From positions 1 through 17,567 of the forward strand of contig DIWT01000047.1 in NCBI GenBank assembly GCA_002435745.1: a stretch of 17,567 nt of DNA, written 5' to 3'. Position 1 is the first letter of the stretch. Each line of letters begins with the position of its first letter. The notes below the pieces were generated by a model. That model was not told the DNA's origin, made no database searches, and saw only the letters and a program-made list of their open reading frames with translations. This DNA is from a bacterium UBP15_UBA6099. Its GTDB lineage: Bacteria > UBP15 > UBA6099. The position numbers and the translations under genes are program-made. This document shows, one piece after another, positions 5,956 to 14,503 of the stretch.

Positions 5956-7647
5956 TTAATGTCGGTCGGGCCATTTGCTGCGGGGCAGATAGTACAGGCT
6001 GTCGGGAATCCCTATCCGCGCGTCTATCGGGATTACCCGGACAGACCCCGGAAGGCTTTCGACTTCTTTTCTATTGCGGACGAAACGGATGTTCGGCGGG
6101 ACCCCGCAGCTCTGCTTTATTCCGAGGGACACATGGGAGTTGAACTTGTTGGGCCGGTCTCCGGTGTAAAAGAGGATGGCGGCGTCTTTTCCTTCCGCCG
6201 CCTCGTAAGCCATGTCTATCAGGGGATTGAAATATGCGGAAGGAATCTGATGGGCGTATTCTTGCTCGTAGGTTTTAAGATCGAGATAGTTTTTGTGAAT
6301 ATGCGCCCCGAGAAAAACCAACAACAGGATTGATGAAACGGTTTTCAGCGCGCGTTCCAAGCGAATCCCGGAGCCGCCGAGCAGTCGGGCGATCATGCCT
6401 GCCAAGACACGCGGCGCATATTCGTATCCCCACACTCCCGCCACTAAGACGGCGAACACGGAAAACGTGTATCGGGTGGGTTTGGGGTCCATCGAAGTCG
6501 CCGCCGTCAGAACGAAAAACGCAAGAAGCGTCAATATAAAAAACAGGAACCATCGCCAACGGACCAAGCTCAGACTGTTTTCTTTGTCGAGCCGCGACCG
6601 CCTTGTTTCTTTTAGAAGAAAAGCGAAACCGAAAATGAATCCGGGCGGAATGAACAGGGGGATTATCCCGTTGAATCCCGGGCCGGGCCGCAGAAAAGTG
6701 TGCTCGTGGTGGCGGCCGTATTCAGTGAGATATTCGCCGCTGACGAAAGAGCCTTGCAACACGCGAAGGCGGTCTTTCGAGCGCGTCTTCGACTCGGATG
6801 TCGCGTCGCTTATAGTCGGCTGAAGGAAAGTGTGATAAGCAAGCATTTTCAAGAGGGGAGCGGGTTCCTGCCGTTGCGGAATAGCGGAGCGGGAAGCGGC
6901 CATGAGTAGGACGCCCATGACCGCCGAGGTCGCCGCCAGCGAATAAAAAGCTCTCGGCGGCCCGGAGGCAGGCCGTTTGTTGCGGATCGATCTTGCCAGC
7001 CACGCCGCCGATAGCGCGGTTGCCGCGATAAACGCGCTCGCCGCCGCGTACACCGTCTCGTGGTTGCCGAGACAGTAGATCGCCGCAAGGCACGCGGACG
7101 CCGCGAGAATGTGGAGTTTTCTTCTAGGGTTTTTCCCCGGCGCAAGGGCCGACGACGCGAAGAAGACAGCCCCCAGCGAAGCGGGCAGCAGGATGTGAAT
7201 GTTGCTCTGACCCAATCCGTAAGCAAGCGGAAGCAGCGTTCGCCCGCAGAATATCAAGGCTGTCGTCGAAAACGCCGCGATCGCCGACATGAACAGCCTG
7301 CACAGCAGATAAAGCGCGACCGCCGACAAAACTATCGTCCCCATGTGCGCCGTCATAACTGCGGTTTCGGGGCGCTCATGAAGAAACCGCATCGATATAT
7401 TCATTATCAGCGTGGCCAACGGAGAAAACGTCTCCCACTTGTTGCGCTGAAAGCTGTTGTCATAGTCAGGGTTGCAGATAGAAAGACTTCTCTCCACCGC
7501 GTCGGAATAGTACATGTATCTGGATTCGAGAGGGCCGGCGGACGGAAAATAGAAAAGGAACGCGAGCACGAGCAGGGCGAACAGCGCCGCGATGTCAGGC
7601 AGCCGGGGATTCGATTCAAAAATGCGGGCCGGGGAGAAAATCTTCAT
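5956..7647 (-). CDS. Polytopic membrane protein, probable GT-C glycosyltransferase
   Basis: A 563-residue integral membrane protein. Hydrophobic segments are seen at about 18-34, 100-120, 123-135, 150-168, 178-192, 198-217, 236-252, 328-345, 365-384, 395-410 and 436-450. The first large loop (about 35-78) is acidic and aromatic (LESRYMYYSDAVERS), where GT-C enzymes carry their catalytic acidic residue. A later PKPTRYTFSVFAVLV (389-403) resembles the TRY-x-x-P region of lipid-linked sugar transferases, and a soluble tail follows (about 455-563). GT-C proteins use polyprenyl-phosphate sugars on the periplasmic face; a polymerase-like role is also possible. The ATG overlaps the stop of the upstream flippase by one base (TAATG), with GGAGGAG 7 nt before it, so the two are translationally coupled. 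No family signature clinches it; sequence-specific assignment is low. Confidence 0.75.
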   Translation of the reverse strand: MKIFSPARIFESNPRLPDIAALFALLVLAFLFYFPSAGPLESRYMYYSDAVERSLSICNPDYDNSFQRNKWETFSPLATLIMNISMRFLHERPETAVMTAHMGTIVLSAVALYLLCRLFMSAIAAFSTTALIFCGRTLLPLAYGLGQSNIHILLPASLGAVFFASSALAPGKNPRRKLHILAASACLAAIYCLGNHETVYAAASAFIAATALSAAWLARSIRNKRPASGPPRAFYSLAATSAVMGVLLMAASRSAIPQRQEPAPLLKMLAYHTFLQPTISDATSESKTRSKDRLRVLQGSFVSGEYLTEYGRHHEHTFLRPGPGFNGIIPLFIPPGFIFGFAFLLKETRRSRLDKENSLSLVRWRWFLFFILTLLAFFVLTAATSMDPKPTRYTFSVFAVLVAGVWGYEYAPRVLAGMIARLLGGSGIRLERALKTVSSILLLVFLGAHIHKNYLDLKTYEQEYAHQIPSAYFNPLIDMAYEAAEGKDAAILFYTGDRPNKFNSHVSLGIKQSCGVPPNIRFVRNRKEVESLPGSVRVIPIDARIGIPDSLYYLPRSKWPDRH

Positions 7648-8966
7648 TAAGCGGCTCCTCCGCCGGACGCGCCGGATCCGCCCGCGCGCCGCATCTTTCT
7701 GTCGGTAGAGAATATGATGAAAAGGATGGAGGCGCTCAACGCGATAAGGGCGGCGCTGAACGCGATTGCCGCGCCGGGCAGTCCCATTCTAGGTATCAGC
7801 GCGATGTTCAGGCCGAGGTTGACCGCCAGCGCGGCGAACCATGCGACCACTATCTTTCCGCTGTATCCGTCTGAGATCAGGATTTTTCCCACGACGCTCT
7901 GAAGGTTCCAAGCGAATATGCCGGGCAATGTAAGCAGGAAAGGAACGGCTGCTGGCGCGAACGCTTTCCCGTAGAAGAGGACTATGAGGGGTTTTGCGAG
8001 CAGCGCGGCGGCAGCCATCGCGGGCAGCGTGGCGGCGGTTATGCCTAGCGCCGTTTTTTTCGTCAGCGCCAGTTTTTCATCCCAATTCTCCATGCCGCAT
8101 AACTTGGGATGCACAATCTGTCCGGCCACTTGGGGCAGGATTCGTAGAAGTCCGGCGAGAGCCACTGAGATCGAGTATATTCCCGCCTCCGCCGCGCCGA
8201 GATATTTGAAGATTAGAATGATGTCCACCCTGAACACGAGGAAAGCGGGGAAGGCGGCGGCGTAAGCGCGCGCGCCGTATCTGAACATGTCTTTAAGAAG
8301 CGCCGGAGAGAATTTCGGCCTGCCGGAGGCCTGTCTCGCGATTCTCGCGGTTCCCCATGCCGCCAACGGGATCATGCTGATTATCGCCATAGCGAGCGCG
8401 GACACGGGCGTCGCTCCGCCCGTGAAATACGCGAAGCACAGCATCGCAAGAAAAAGAACCGGCGGCCCGATAGTGGAGACGTTGAATGCCCGGACGTCCT
8501 TCATGCCGAGCAACATGTTGGAAGTCACGGTGATGGTCTGTCCGACGGGGATATAGAGGAGGGCGAGGAAAAGCAGAGAGCCGTCGATGGAAAATAAGTC
8601 GGGCCGTAAGCGCGCCGCCGCCGCCGCGCCCGCCGCCGAGATTAGCCCCGCCGCAAGGCATACCGCCATCGCGTTCGCCAGAACCGGCCCGATCAGCGCG
8701 CGGTCCCTCGCCGGGAAGTACACGCTCGATGTGTGCAGCCCCAGACCCGAAAGCTGTATGCCTACAGAGCCTATGAACATCGCCACCGCCAGAAGCCCCC
8801 GGCCTTCTTCCAGCAGCATCCTTGCCGTGGCTATTGAGACGGCGAAGTTCACGCCGATGAGAAGCGCTCTCGTGCCGAATGTCTCGGCGATGCTCCTGAG
8901 CATTTCTCCGCGCGGAGCAGTCGCAGGCGTTGCGGCGGTTCCGAGGTTTTCTCCGCTTTCTTCCAC
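7647..8966 (-). CDS. Wzx/MATE-like polysaccharide flippase
   Basis: A 439-residue protein built almost wholly of membrane helices (about twelve), beginning LRSIAETFGTRALLIGVNFAVSIATARML, the usual opening of O-antigen flippases, and with paired amphipathic loops such as FRYGARAYAAAFPAFLVFRVDIILI and GAAEAGIYSISVALAGLLRILPQVAGQI (the G-x-Y-S-x-A motif of the MOP superfamily; fragments given only in part of the helix). A second repeat has KPLIVLFYGKAFAPA. It would flip undecaprenyl-diphosphate-linked glycan across the inner membrane. Start is GTG at 8966 with AGGGG 8 nt upstream. Its stop overlaps the ATG of the following GT-C-like gene. The short charged N-terminus and Gly-rich C-terminus are not conserved features. 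Substrate cannot be read from sequence. Confidence 0.88.
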   Translation of the reverse strand: MEESGENLGTAATPATAPRGEMLRSIAETFGTRALLIGVNFAVSIATARMLLEEGRGLLAVAMFIGSVGIQLSGLGLHTSSVYFPARDRALIGPVLANAMAVCLAAGLISAAGAAAAARLRPDLFSIDGSLLFLALLYIPVGQTITVTSNMLLGMKDVRAFNVSTIGPPVLFLAMLCFAYFTGGATPVSALAMAIISMIPLAAWGTARIARQASGRPKFSPALLKDMFRYGARAYAAAFPAFLVFRVDIILIFKYLGAAEAGIYSISVALAGLLRILPQVAGQIVHPKLCGMENWDEKLALTKKTALGITAATLPAMAAAALLAKPLIVLFYGKAFAPAAVPFLLTLPGIFAWNLQSVVGKILISDGYSGKIVVAWFAALAVNLGLNIALIPRMGLPGAAIAFSAALIALSASILFIIFSTDRKMRRAGGSGASGGGAA

Positions 8967-9025
8967 TTGCCTGTCCCCTCAAGGCGCTTGTGCGCGCTGG
9001 CGGGCCAAAACCCGCATTCCGCCGT

Positions 9026-9051
9026 ATTATACATGTTATTAGTTGATTCAA
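9026..9051 (-). promoter_or_regulatory. Candidate promoter for the flippase operon
   Basis: A perfect TATAAT on the minus strand (9031-9026) about 60 nt before the GTG start. The nearest -35-like TTGAAT (9051-9046) is only 14 nt away, shorter than normal; GGTTGA gives 16. The -10 is convincing, the -35 is not. Confidence 0.4.
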
Positions 9052-9068
9052 CCCACTACCAAGTGTGC

Positions 9069-9097
9069 CATGCATAAAGCTTTTTCCTTTATGCATG
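9069..9097. repeat. 11-bp perfect inverted repeat in the divergent spacer
   Basis: CATGCATAAAG (9069-9079) and CTTTATGCATG (9087-9097) flank a 7-nt loop CTTTTTC. It sits between the divergent flippase and methyltransferase genes, so an operator role is possible. On the minus strand a strong ribosome site (GGGAGG, 9109-9104) lies 7 nt before an ATG (9096) inside the right arm. Confidence 0.5.
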
Positions 9098-9199
9098 ATG
9101 TGTCCTCCCAAATAGTTAATGGGAACTTTCACTTAATTCTTCGTATATACAGGACGCGCGGCGCGATAGAAACCGCCGCTTTCGTCCGCGGCCTCTTGC

Positions 9200-9208
9200 T
9201 GATACAAT
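9200..9208 (+). promoter_or_regulatory. Possible extended -10 for the methyltransferase gene
   Basis: TGATACAAT (9200-9208) matches TGN plus TACAAT (5/6). The expected -35 position has only TTTCGT. The methyltransferase ATG follows 37 nt later. Confidence 0.3.
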
Positions 9209-9245
9209 ATGAGAAACCGCGCGCGGCGCGCGGCACGGACAAAAA

Positions 9246-9941
9246 ATGGCCGACATCTATTCTGACGGGACATACCTATCTAACAACCCCGGCTGGGGCG
9301 CGGCTGACGCCGCGTGGAAGGCTGGGCATGTCGTCGAGATGCTAAAACGCAATAGCATACGCCCGCGGTCCGTCTGCGACGTCGGCTGCGGCTCCGGAGA
9401 AACTCTTGCCGCGATGTCCCGCCTCATGGAGCCGGACGTCAGCTTCGCGGGCTACGAGCCGTCCCCTCAGGCGTTCGAAATCTGCTCCGCGAAAGCGGGC
9501 GGCCCTCTGTCCTTTTTCAACGCCGGGCTGGAAGCCGTCGCGGACGGCGGCTTCGACGTCGTCATGGCTCTCGACATCGTCGAGCACGTCGAGGACTGCT
9601 TCGGATTCCTCAGAGAGCTTGGAAAAAAAGGCAGGCACAAAATGCTGCATTTCCCGCTGGACATGACGGCGCTGTCGGTCGCGCGACCGGCGGCGCTTGC
9701 GGAAACGCGCGGCGCGTTCGGCCACATCCACTACTTCTGTAAAGACACCGCGTTCGCCGCCCTCGAACGCGCCGGGCTTCGGACGGTCGACTGGGCGTAC
9801 ACCGGCTCCTCGACGGATTTTCCCGCGCCGGGCGCAAAGATGAAACTTCTCAACGCCGCCAGAAAAGCCGCGTTCAGGGTCAGCCCGGACTCGGCCGTTA
9901 GGCTTCTGGGAGGTTGGTCGCTTTTAGCCCTCGCCGAATGA
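9246..9941 (+). CDS. Class I SAM-dependent methyltransferase
   Basis: A 231-residue Rossmann-fold methyltransferase. SAM-binding motif I is VCDVGCGSGE (43-52), the ribose-binding acidic residue is in AGYEPS (68-73, E71), and the post-motif MALDIVEHVED (107-117) is typical. The N-terminal NNPGWGAADAAWKAGHVVEML (13-33, listed here as overlapping short motifs PGWG and WKAGHVVEML) matches a methyltransferase group common in polysaccharide loci. HYFCKDTAFAALERAGL (162-178) is the usual C-terminal helix. It probably methylates a sugar or a lipid-linked intermediate in the cytoplasm. The ATG has no good Shine-Dalgarno, so expression may be low or leader-dependent. It is 45 nt upstream of a GT2 gene and probably shares its transcript. 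Acceptor unknown. Confidence 0.85.
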   Translation: MADIYSDGTYLSNNPGWGAADAAWKAGHVVEMLKRNSIRPRSVCDVGCGSGETLAAMSRLMEPDVSFAGYEPSPQAFEICSAKAGGPLSFFNAGLEAVADGGFDVVMALDIVEHVEDCFGFLRELGKKGRHKMLHFPLDMTALSVARPAALAETRGAFGHIHYFCKDTAFAALERAGLRTVDWAYTGSSTDFPAPGAKMKLLNAARKAAFRVSPDSAVRLLGGWSLLALAE

Positions 9942-9986
9942 CACGGAGCCCGGAGGCGCGGGAAACAAGATGGACAACGCGGAAAA

Positions 9987-10955
9987 ATGAAAACAGTCAC
10001 AGTTGCCATAGGGACACATAACCGCAGGGAAATCCTGCGCAAATGCCTCTCCGCGCTCGCCGCCCAGACCTATCCGGCCGAACTGATCGAGGTTGTGGTG
10101 GTGGACAACGAAAGCTCCGACGGCTCTCGCGAGATGGTCGAATCGTTCGAGGCTCCTTTCAAGTTGATATACGCGTGGCAGAAGAACCGAGCGGACGACT
10201 CGTCGAATGTGGGCGCGCGTTTGGCGACCGGAGAAATCGTCGTGTTTATAGACGACGACGTCATTCCTCATCCGTCGATGGTCGAGGAGCACGTCAAGGC
10301 TCACGAACGGAGCGAGGAGCCGGCGGCGGTTATCGGCCGGCTGGACTGGCCCGCAGGAAAACCAATGTCCCCCTTCGAGGAATACGCCTGCCGCTCCGGC
10401 GCGCTCATGGCTTGCCACAAAATTAAAGACCCGGAAAACGTGGATTTCAAATACGCTCTGCACGGCAACATATCTTTTCGCAGAGAAGAATTTCTGAAGA
10501 CGGGCGGATACACGGGCGAATACTACATGGCCGACACCGTATTCGCGCATAGGGCGAAGAAAGAGTTCGGCATGGCGCTGAAGCACAATCCGGCGGCCTC
10601 CGCCGACCACGTCGAGTGCGCGCCGTTCCCGCTGTATCTGGAGAGGCGCGAGCTGTGCGGCGCGGCGGCGGTCACATACGTTCGCAGGCATCCGGAGCTT
10701 GCGGACGCGCTGCGGACGACGTGGGCCGGGGACGCAGGCGCGGGCGCGCGCGTTTTCAGGGCCGCACTTTTCATCGCCCACAACGCGCTGCGGCCGCTTG
10801 TCCCCGCGCTCGAAAAACTCTATCCCGCCACAAGGCCTCTGTTGTTTTTTAGCTACAAGGTCAGCGCGTTGCACAGGTACTTGAAGGGCGCCAGAGACAG
10901 AATGCTGGACGCGGAAAAACACGGCCTCAAGGATTTTGTGGACCCTCTGGTGTGA
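9987..10955 (+). CDS. GT2 family glycosyltransferase
   Basis: A 322-residue GT-A enzyme. It opens with VTVAIGTHNRREILRKCL (4-21), then VVVDNESSDGS (37-47) for nucleotide binding and FIDDDVIPHP (87-96) with the metal-binding DDD at 89-91. GNISFRREEFLKTGGY matches the acceptor-side NxSxRR-GG motif, followed by an acidic segment with D in MADTVF where the base is usually found. The C-terminal third (about 240-300) is more hydrophobic and basic and may lie on the membrane. It would transfer a sugar from a nucleotide donor to a lipid-linked acceptor at the cytoplasmic face. The start has only a weak GCGGAAAA ribosome site. It converges with the next gene with a 15-nt gap and no terminator hairpin. 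Donor and acceptor cannot be named. Confidence 0.92.
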   Translation: MKTVTVAIGTHNRREILRKCLSALAAQTYPAELIEVVVVDNESSDGSREMVESFEAPFKLIYAWQKNRADDSSNVGARLATGEIVVFIDDDVIPHPSMVEEHVKAHERSEEPAAVIGRLDWPAGKPMSPFEEYACRSGALMACHKIKDPENVDFKYALHGNISFRREEFLKTGGYTGEYYMADTVFAHRAKKEFGMALKHNPAASADHVECAPFPLYLERRELCGAAAVTYVRRHPELADALRTTWAGDAGAGARVFRAALFIAHNALRPLVPALEKLYPATRPLLFFSYKVSALHRYLKGARDRMLDAEKHGLKDFVDPLV

Positions 10956-10970
10956 AGCTTTTGCCCAATC

Positions 10971-11843
10971 TCAAGGAATTGTTTTTTTCGCCACGACAAG
11001 CAGAGAGCCGCCGAAAGGGAACCGCGCTCCGGCGATGATCGCGCGCGCTTCCGCCGCCGCCGCCGCGCCCATCGCCGCGTTTATAAAGCCGGGTTTGAAC
11101 TCGCTGGTCGCCTCGCGCCCCGGCTTCAGCTTCCAGACTATCCGGGAAGCCAGCATCGCCGGAAAAAGCAGCGTCATGAAGGAAGTGGAGAACACGATGG
11201 AAAAACCGGCCCGCTCGACTTTTTGTTTCAGGTCTCTCGCCGCGTATCTTCGCTCGTGCCTGCTTTGCGCGTCGAAATCCGACCACAGCCACGGATGCTG
11301 AGGGACTGAGCATAGCAAGCCGCCGCCCGGCCTGACCGCCTCGAACATCCCTCTTAGCGCCCCCTCGTCGTCCTTTATGTGTTCGAGCGAATCCAGAGAG
11401 CAGACGACGTCGAACTCGTCCTTGAAAGGGATGCGCGCCGCGTCTATCTGATAAAGCTCCGTCCCCGGAAAAAGGCGTCCGGCGGCGAACTCCAGACCCC
11501 GCGTAAACAAGTCCGCTCCCGAAACTTCGATCGCTGGAAATGATTTCTGAATCTCGGTCAAAGCGAACCCCGTGCCGCACCCGGCCTCGAACAGCGTTTT
11601 CGCGTCCGGAAAATATTTTGCCAGCGCCCACTTGATTAACCTGTTGCGCGCCGCGAACCAGAAACTGCCCGATTCTATCCGGGCAAGCGTCTCGAACACT
11701 CCGGGGTCGAACCCTTCTCCGCCGCCGTCCGAGCCGGGAACGAAAGAAAGAAATCCGCCGCGCATTGCCGGTTGCGCTCCGCACGATGGGCAGACCCAAT
11801 CGGCGCTCTGGCGCGTCGTTCCGCATTCAAGACACTTCTTCAA
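10971..11843 (-). CDS. Zinc-ribbon class I SAM methyltransferase
   Basis: A 290-residue protein. An N-terminal zinc ribbon (C4, C7, C18, C21; CLECG...CPSCG) leads into a methyltransferase domain: motif I FEAGCGTGF (85-93), acidic D111 in SGADLF, and VCSLDSLEHIKDD (147-159). VPQHPWLWSDFDAQ (180-193) with HERRY (196-200) is typical of methyltransferases in glycan loci. The C-terminal part has hydrophobic stretches (222-236, 255-272) that may rest on the membrane. The frame stays open well upstream, but a TTG at 11843 overlaps the stop of the upstream GT-C-like gene (TTGA) and has GGAGAG about 5 nt before it; the upstream extension only shadows that gene. This is translational coupling. Role: methylating a glycan or carrier intermediate; the zinc ribbon is probably structural. 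Confidence 0.85.
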   Translation of the reverse strand: MKKCLECGTTRQSADWVCPSCGAQPAMRGGFLSFVPGSDGGGEGFDPGVFETLARIESGSFWFAARNRLIKWALAKYFPDAKTLFEAGCGTGFALTEIQKSFPAIEVSGADLFTRGLEFAAGRLFPGTELYQIDAARIPFKDEFDVVCSLDSLEHIKDDEGALRGMFEAVRPGGGLLCSVPQHPWLWSDFDAQSRHERRYAARDLKQKVERAGFSIVFSTSFMTLLFPAMLASRIVWKLKPGREATSEFKPGFINAAMGAAAAAEARAIIAGARFPFGGSLLVVAKKTIP

Positions 11844-13405
11844 GAAGACTCTCCGGATTCCCGTTTCGCGCGTTTGAGCTTCCCCAACGCGGTTGCCGCG
11901 CCCCACAGCAGCGGAGCTATAAGCGCAGGCGCTCCGGCCGCCATGTATCTCGCCTCGAAATGCAGAGGCAGAGTCGTCGCGAGCAGATAATAAACAGGCA
12001 GCGCGAAGACCGCCGCCTCCGCCCGCCGTTCCCGCATTGCGAAAACCATCGCCGCCGAGAAAATCAGCCCCAAATGAAACACTGCCAATGCCCACGCGTT
12101 CTGCGCCACTCCCATCGCGGCGTCTACCGGATTCCTCATGATATATTCAGAGCGGGAAAGCCCGGATTCGCTTCGCGGATTTCTCTGCTGGTAAAACATA
12201 GGAAGCGGGTTTCTTGCCATCCGAATCGACCTGACCAAGATTGTTTTTAGATAAAATCCGGGGTCCTCTTTTATCACGCCTATAGCATGCTCTCCTAGCA
12301 GCCTGTTCATTTCGGGAGAGCCGTAAGACACGTTTTCATGTCCCAGCTCCTTCAGGAAGGGAAGCATCGCGGAGTCGTCCAGCTTGAAGCCGTATTTATT
12401 TTCGCCCGCTATGCCCATGCCTTCCCACAGGCCCCTGCCGATGGTTGCCGTGTCCTGAGTTCCGTAGTGGGCGACGTTAAAGCTCCTGTAAGGAACGCCG
12501 AACACGGCCAGCGGAACAGCGACGCACAGAGCCGCGAAAGCGGCCTTTGACGCGAGGGCCTTGTTCGCAGAGAAAAAAGCGGCTGGAGCCAGAAGGAAAA
12601 TAAAATAGTAGCATCTAGGAGCCACCCACAGAAGGAGCGACGAAACAACCAGCAGCGCCGCGGCGCCTAGCAAGCTCCCATTCCCTTTGCCTCTTGAATA
12701 AACGAAGAACGCTGCCACTCCGAAAGAGGAAACCGCGAAGTTGAAAATGTCGCGCATAGGCTGGAACGCCAGCGGCCAGATGAAAGGGAAAAGGAAGATG
12801 TAGAAAATGCCGAAGCGCAGAGCAGCCCTGCCGCCCAGCATCGCGCCCGCGCACGCCGCCAGCGACATCATCGCCGCGAACTCCGCCGCGAGTTGAACGG
12901 CGTATGCGTATTTTGTGGTCAGTTCCCCTCCGAACCACCGGCTCGTGTATGCGATTATATAACCGTAGCCGGGCAGATCCTGCGCGGGGAATGTGGTGTA
13001 TTTTCCCGTCTTTGGATAGTTCTTCCACTCCTCGATAGGGGTCGGGCGTCCCCGCTCGAAAGCCACTTCTCTGACAGCTTTTTTCAACCCGAAGTCCTCC
13101 GAGTTAAAATGCCCGTTGAAAGCCGCCTCCGCTATGGCGTACTGGTTGGACACCATCCCGTAATAGTAGAAAAAGCCTATGGATTCGTAATAGGAAACGA
13201 CTCCCGCGCGCGTGACGGCGAAAAGAACCGCGAGCAGCAAGACTCCGCCCGCTCCTAGTCCGCGTCTGCGGGCGTTTATGTCGGCGACTTCAGTTTTCAA
13301 TCCCGGATCCCGGCCGCCGCGGCCTCTTTTTCGCGAGATTTTCGCGAGTATGAAAGCCGCAAGCAGATTTGAAGAGATATTAACATCCGGGACTGCTAAA
13401 AGCAA
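11840..13405 (-). CDS. Polytopic membrane protein, probable GT-C glycosyltransferase
   Basis: Up to 521 residues, with about ten or more hydrophobic segments from residue 53 on (GVLLLAVLFAVTRAGVV first). A long loop (about 71-165) follows the first of these, containing YYESIGFFYYYG, D/E residues and a LPGYGYIIAY segment. Near the C-terminus HFEARYMAAGAPALIAPLL (about 482-500) resembles the E-R-Y-x-x-P/G helix of PMT/ArnT-like transferases. It likely uses a polyprenyl-phosphate sugar at the periplasmic face. Start is uncertain: TTG at 13405 has GGAG 10 nt upstream; TTG at 13300 (residue 36) would give a tidy basic n-region before the first helix but only a poor ribosome site. It overlaps the downstream methyltransferase start by 3 nt (TTGA) and is divergent from the DPM1-like GT2 gene. 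Confidence 0.72.
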   Translation of the reverse strand: MLLAVPDVNISSNLLAAFILAKISRKRGRGGRDPGLKTEVADINARRRGLGAGGVLLLAVLFAVTRAGVVSYYESIGFFYYYGMVSNQYAIAEAAFNGHFNSEDFGLKKAVREVAFERGRPTPIEEWKNYPKTGKYTTFPAQDLPGYGYIIAYTSRWFGGELTTKYAYAVQLAAEFAAMMSLAACAGAMLGGRAALRFGIFYIFLFPFIWPLAFQPMRDIFNFAVSSFGVAAFFVYSRGKGNGSLLGAAALLVVSSLLLWVAPRCYYFIFLLAPAAFFSANKALASKAAFAALCVAVPLAVFGVPYRSFNVAHYGTQDTATIGRGLWEGMGIAGENKYGFKLDDSAMLPFLKELGHENVSYGSPEMNRLLGEHAIGVIKEDPGFYLKTILVRSIRMARNPLPMFYQQRNPRSESGLSRSEYIMRNPVDAAMGVAQNAWALAVFHLGLIFSAAMVFAMRERRAEAAVFALPVYYLLATTLPLHFEARYMAAGAPALIAPLLWGAATALGKLKRAKRESGESS

Positions 13406-13451
13406 TTAGGAGTCGCTCCGCGCCGCCCCGGCGGTCAATTGCGCTTCGGTG

Positions 13452-13480
13452 TTGCCTGTTTTGTGTTTTTAAGTTATTTT
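13452..13480 (+). promoter_or_regulatory. Possible promoter of the DPM1-like GT2 gene
   Basis: TTGCCT (13452-13457, 4/6) and TATTTT (13475-13480, 4/6) are 17 bp apart in an AT-rich patch between divergent genes. A start near 13487 would exclude the upstream TTG at 13439 as the coding start. Confidence 0.35.
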
Positions 13481-13519
13481 TTTCATAGAAGAACATTCAT
13501 AACGGACGTCGGTCTGCCA

Positions 13520-14503
13520 TTGAAAACTAGCGAAATACAATTCGAAGGATTCAGGAAAGGCGTTTCCGTAGTCGTTCCCGTTTATAACAGCGAGGGAATG
13601 ATCGAAACGCTGATTGCCCGGACGCGCGCGGCGCTCGACGCGCTGGGCCGCGAATATGAATTGATACTGGTCAACGACGGAAGCGCGGACGGAAGCTGGA
13701 AAAAAATCCGCGCGGCCGCATCCGAACACGGCTGGATAACCGGCGTAAATCTTATGCGCAACTACGGCCAGCACAACGCTCTGCTGTGCGGCGTCAGAAA
13801 AGCGAAATACTCCATCACTGTGACTATGGACGACGACCTTCAGCACCCCCCGGAAGAGATTCACAAGCTGATCGAAAAACTGGAAGAGGGCTTCGATGTT
13901 GTGTACGGCCGTCCGGTCGTCTCAAAGCACAGCGCTTCCAGAAAACTGGCGTCGAAGCTGATAAGGTTAATCTTGAGAAAAGCCACAGCCGAACGGACGG
14001 CGTCGGAGGCAAGCGCGTTCAGGGCGTTCAGGACGGTTCTCAGGAAGGCGTTCGAGGGCTACATCGGCCCTTCGGTGTCTCTGGATATGCTGTTGACTTG
14101 GGGGGCTTCAAAGTACGCGGCAGAGGACGTCGAGCACGCTCCGAGGCTTGGCGGCAAATCCAATTACACCTTCAGAAAACTGTTGAACCACGCTCTCGAC
14201 ATGCTCACCGGATTCAGCGTGTGGCCCCTTCAGATCGCCAGCATGATCGGCTTCTCCTTTACGGTGTTCGGCGTTCTTGTGCTGGCCTATGTGCTGATAC
14301 GCTACATGATTTCCGGCGGGAGCATTCCCGGATTCCCGTTCCTCGCGTCCATAATCGCAATTTTCTCAGGAGCGCAGCTTTTCGCGCTGGGCATCATCGG
14401 CGAGTACATTTCGAGAGTGCATTTCAGAACCGCCGGATATCCCACCTACGCCATAAGCGAGACGGCGGGAGGAGAGGACTCCCCGAATCAAGATGAACGC
14501 TGA
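13520..14503 (+). CDS. GT2 polyprenyl-phosphate glycosyltransferase (DPM1/GtrB-like)
   Basis: 327 residues from the chosen start. GT-A domain: VSVVVPVYNSEGMIETL (15-31), LVNDGSADGSW (50-60) and VTMDDDLQHPPEEI (101-114) with metal-binding DDD 104-106; the D-L-Q-H-P-P sequence is characteristic of dolichol/undecaprenyl-phosphate sugar synthases. Two C-terminal membrane helices (about 228-255 and 267-290) end in GIIGEYISRVHF, the GtrB/ArnC family ending. It makes a polyprenyl-phosphate sugar donor for GT-C enzymes, which fits the two GT-C-like neighbours. The frame extends to a TTG at 13439, but that adds a hydrophobic stretch not usual in this family and lies upstream of the likely promoter; TTG 13520 gives a normal N-terminus, though its ribosome site is weak. 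It overlaps the downstream GNAT gene by 11 nt. Confidence 0.9.
   Translation: MKTSEIQFEGFRKGVSVVVPVYNSEGMIETLIARTRAALDALGREYELILVNDGSADGSWKKIRAAASEHGWITGVNLMRNYGQHNALLCGVRKAKYSITVTMDDDLQHPPEEIHKLIEKLEEGFDVVYGRPVVSKHSASRKLASKLIRLILRKATAERTASEASAFRAFRTVLRKAFEGYIGPSVSLDMLLTWGASKYAAEDVEHAPRLGGKSNYTFRKLLNHALDMLTGFSVWPLQIASMIGFSFTVFGVLVLAYVLIRYMISGGSIPGFPFLASIIAIFSGAQLFALGIIGEYISRVHFRTAGYPTYAISETAGGEDSPNQDER

Noticed and set aside
9924..10922. Minus-strand open frame opposite the GT2 gene
   Set aside because: Shadow of a clear GT-A enzyme with intact DDD motif.
11844..12095. Upstream in-frame extension of the zinc-ribbon methyltransferase
   Set aside because: It would overlap the GT-C-like gene by 250 bases; the TTG at 11843 gives a natural start right at the zinc ribbon and fits the TTGA coupling.
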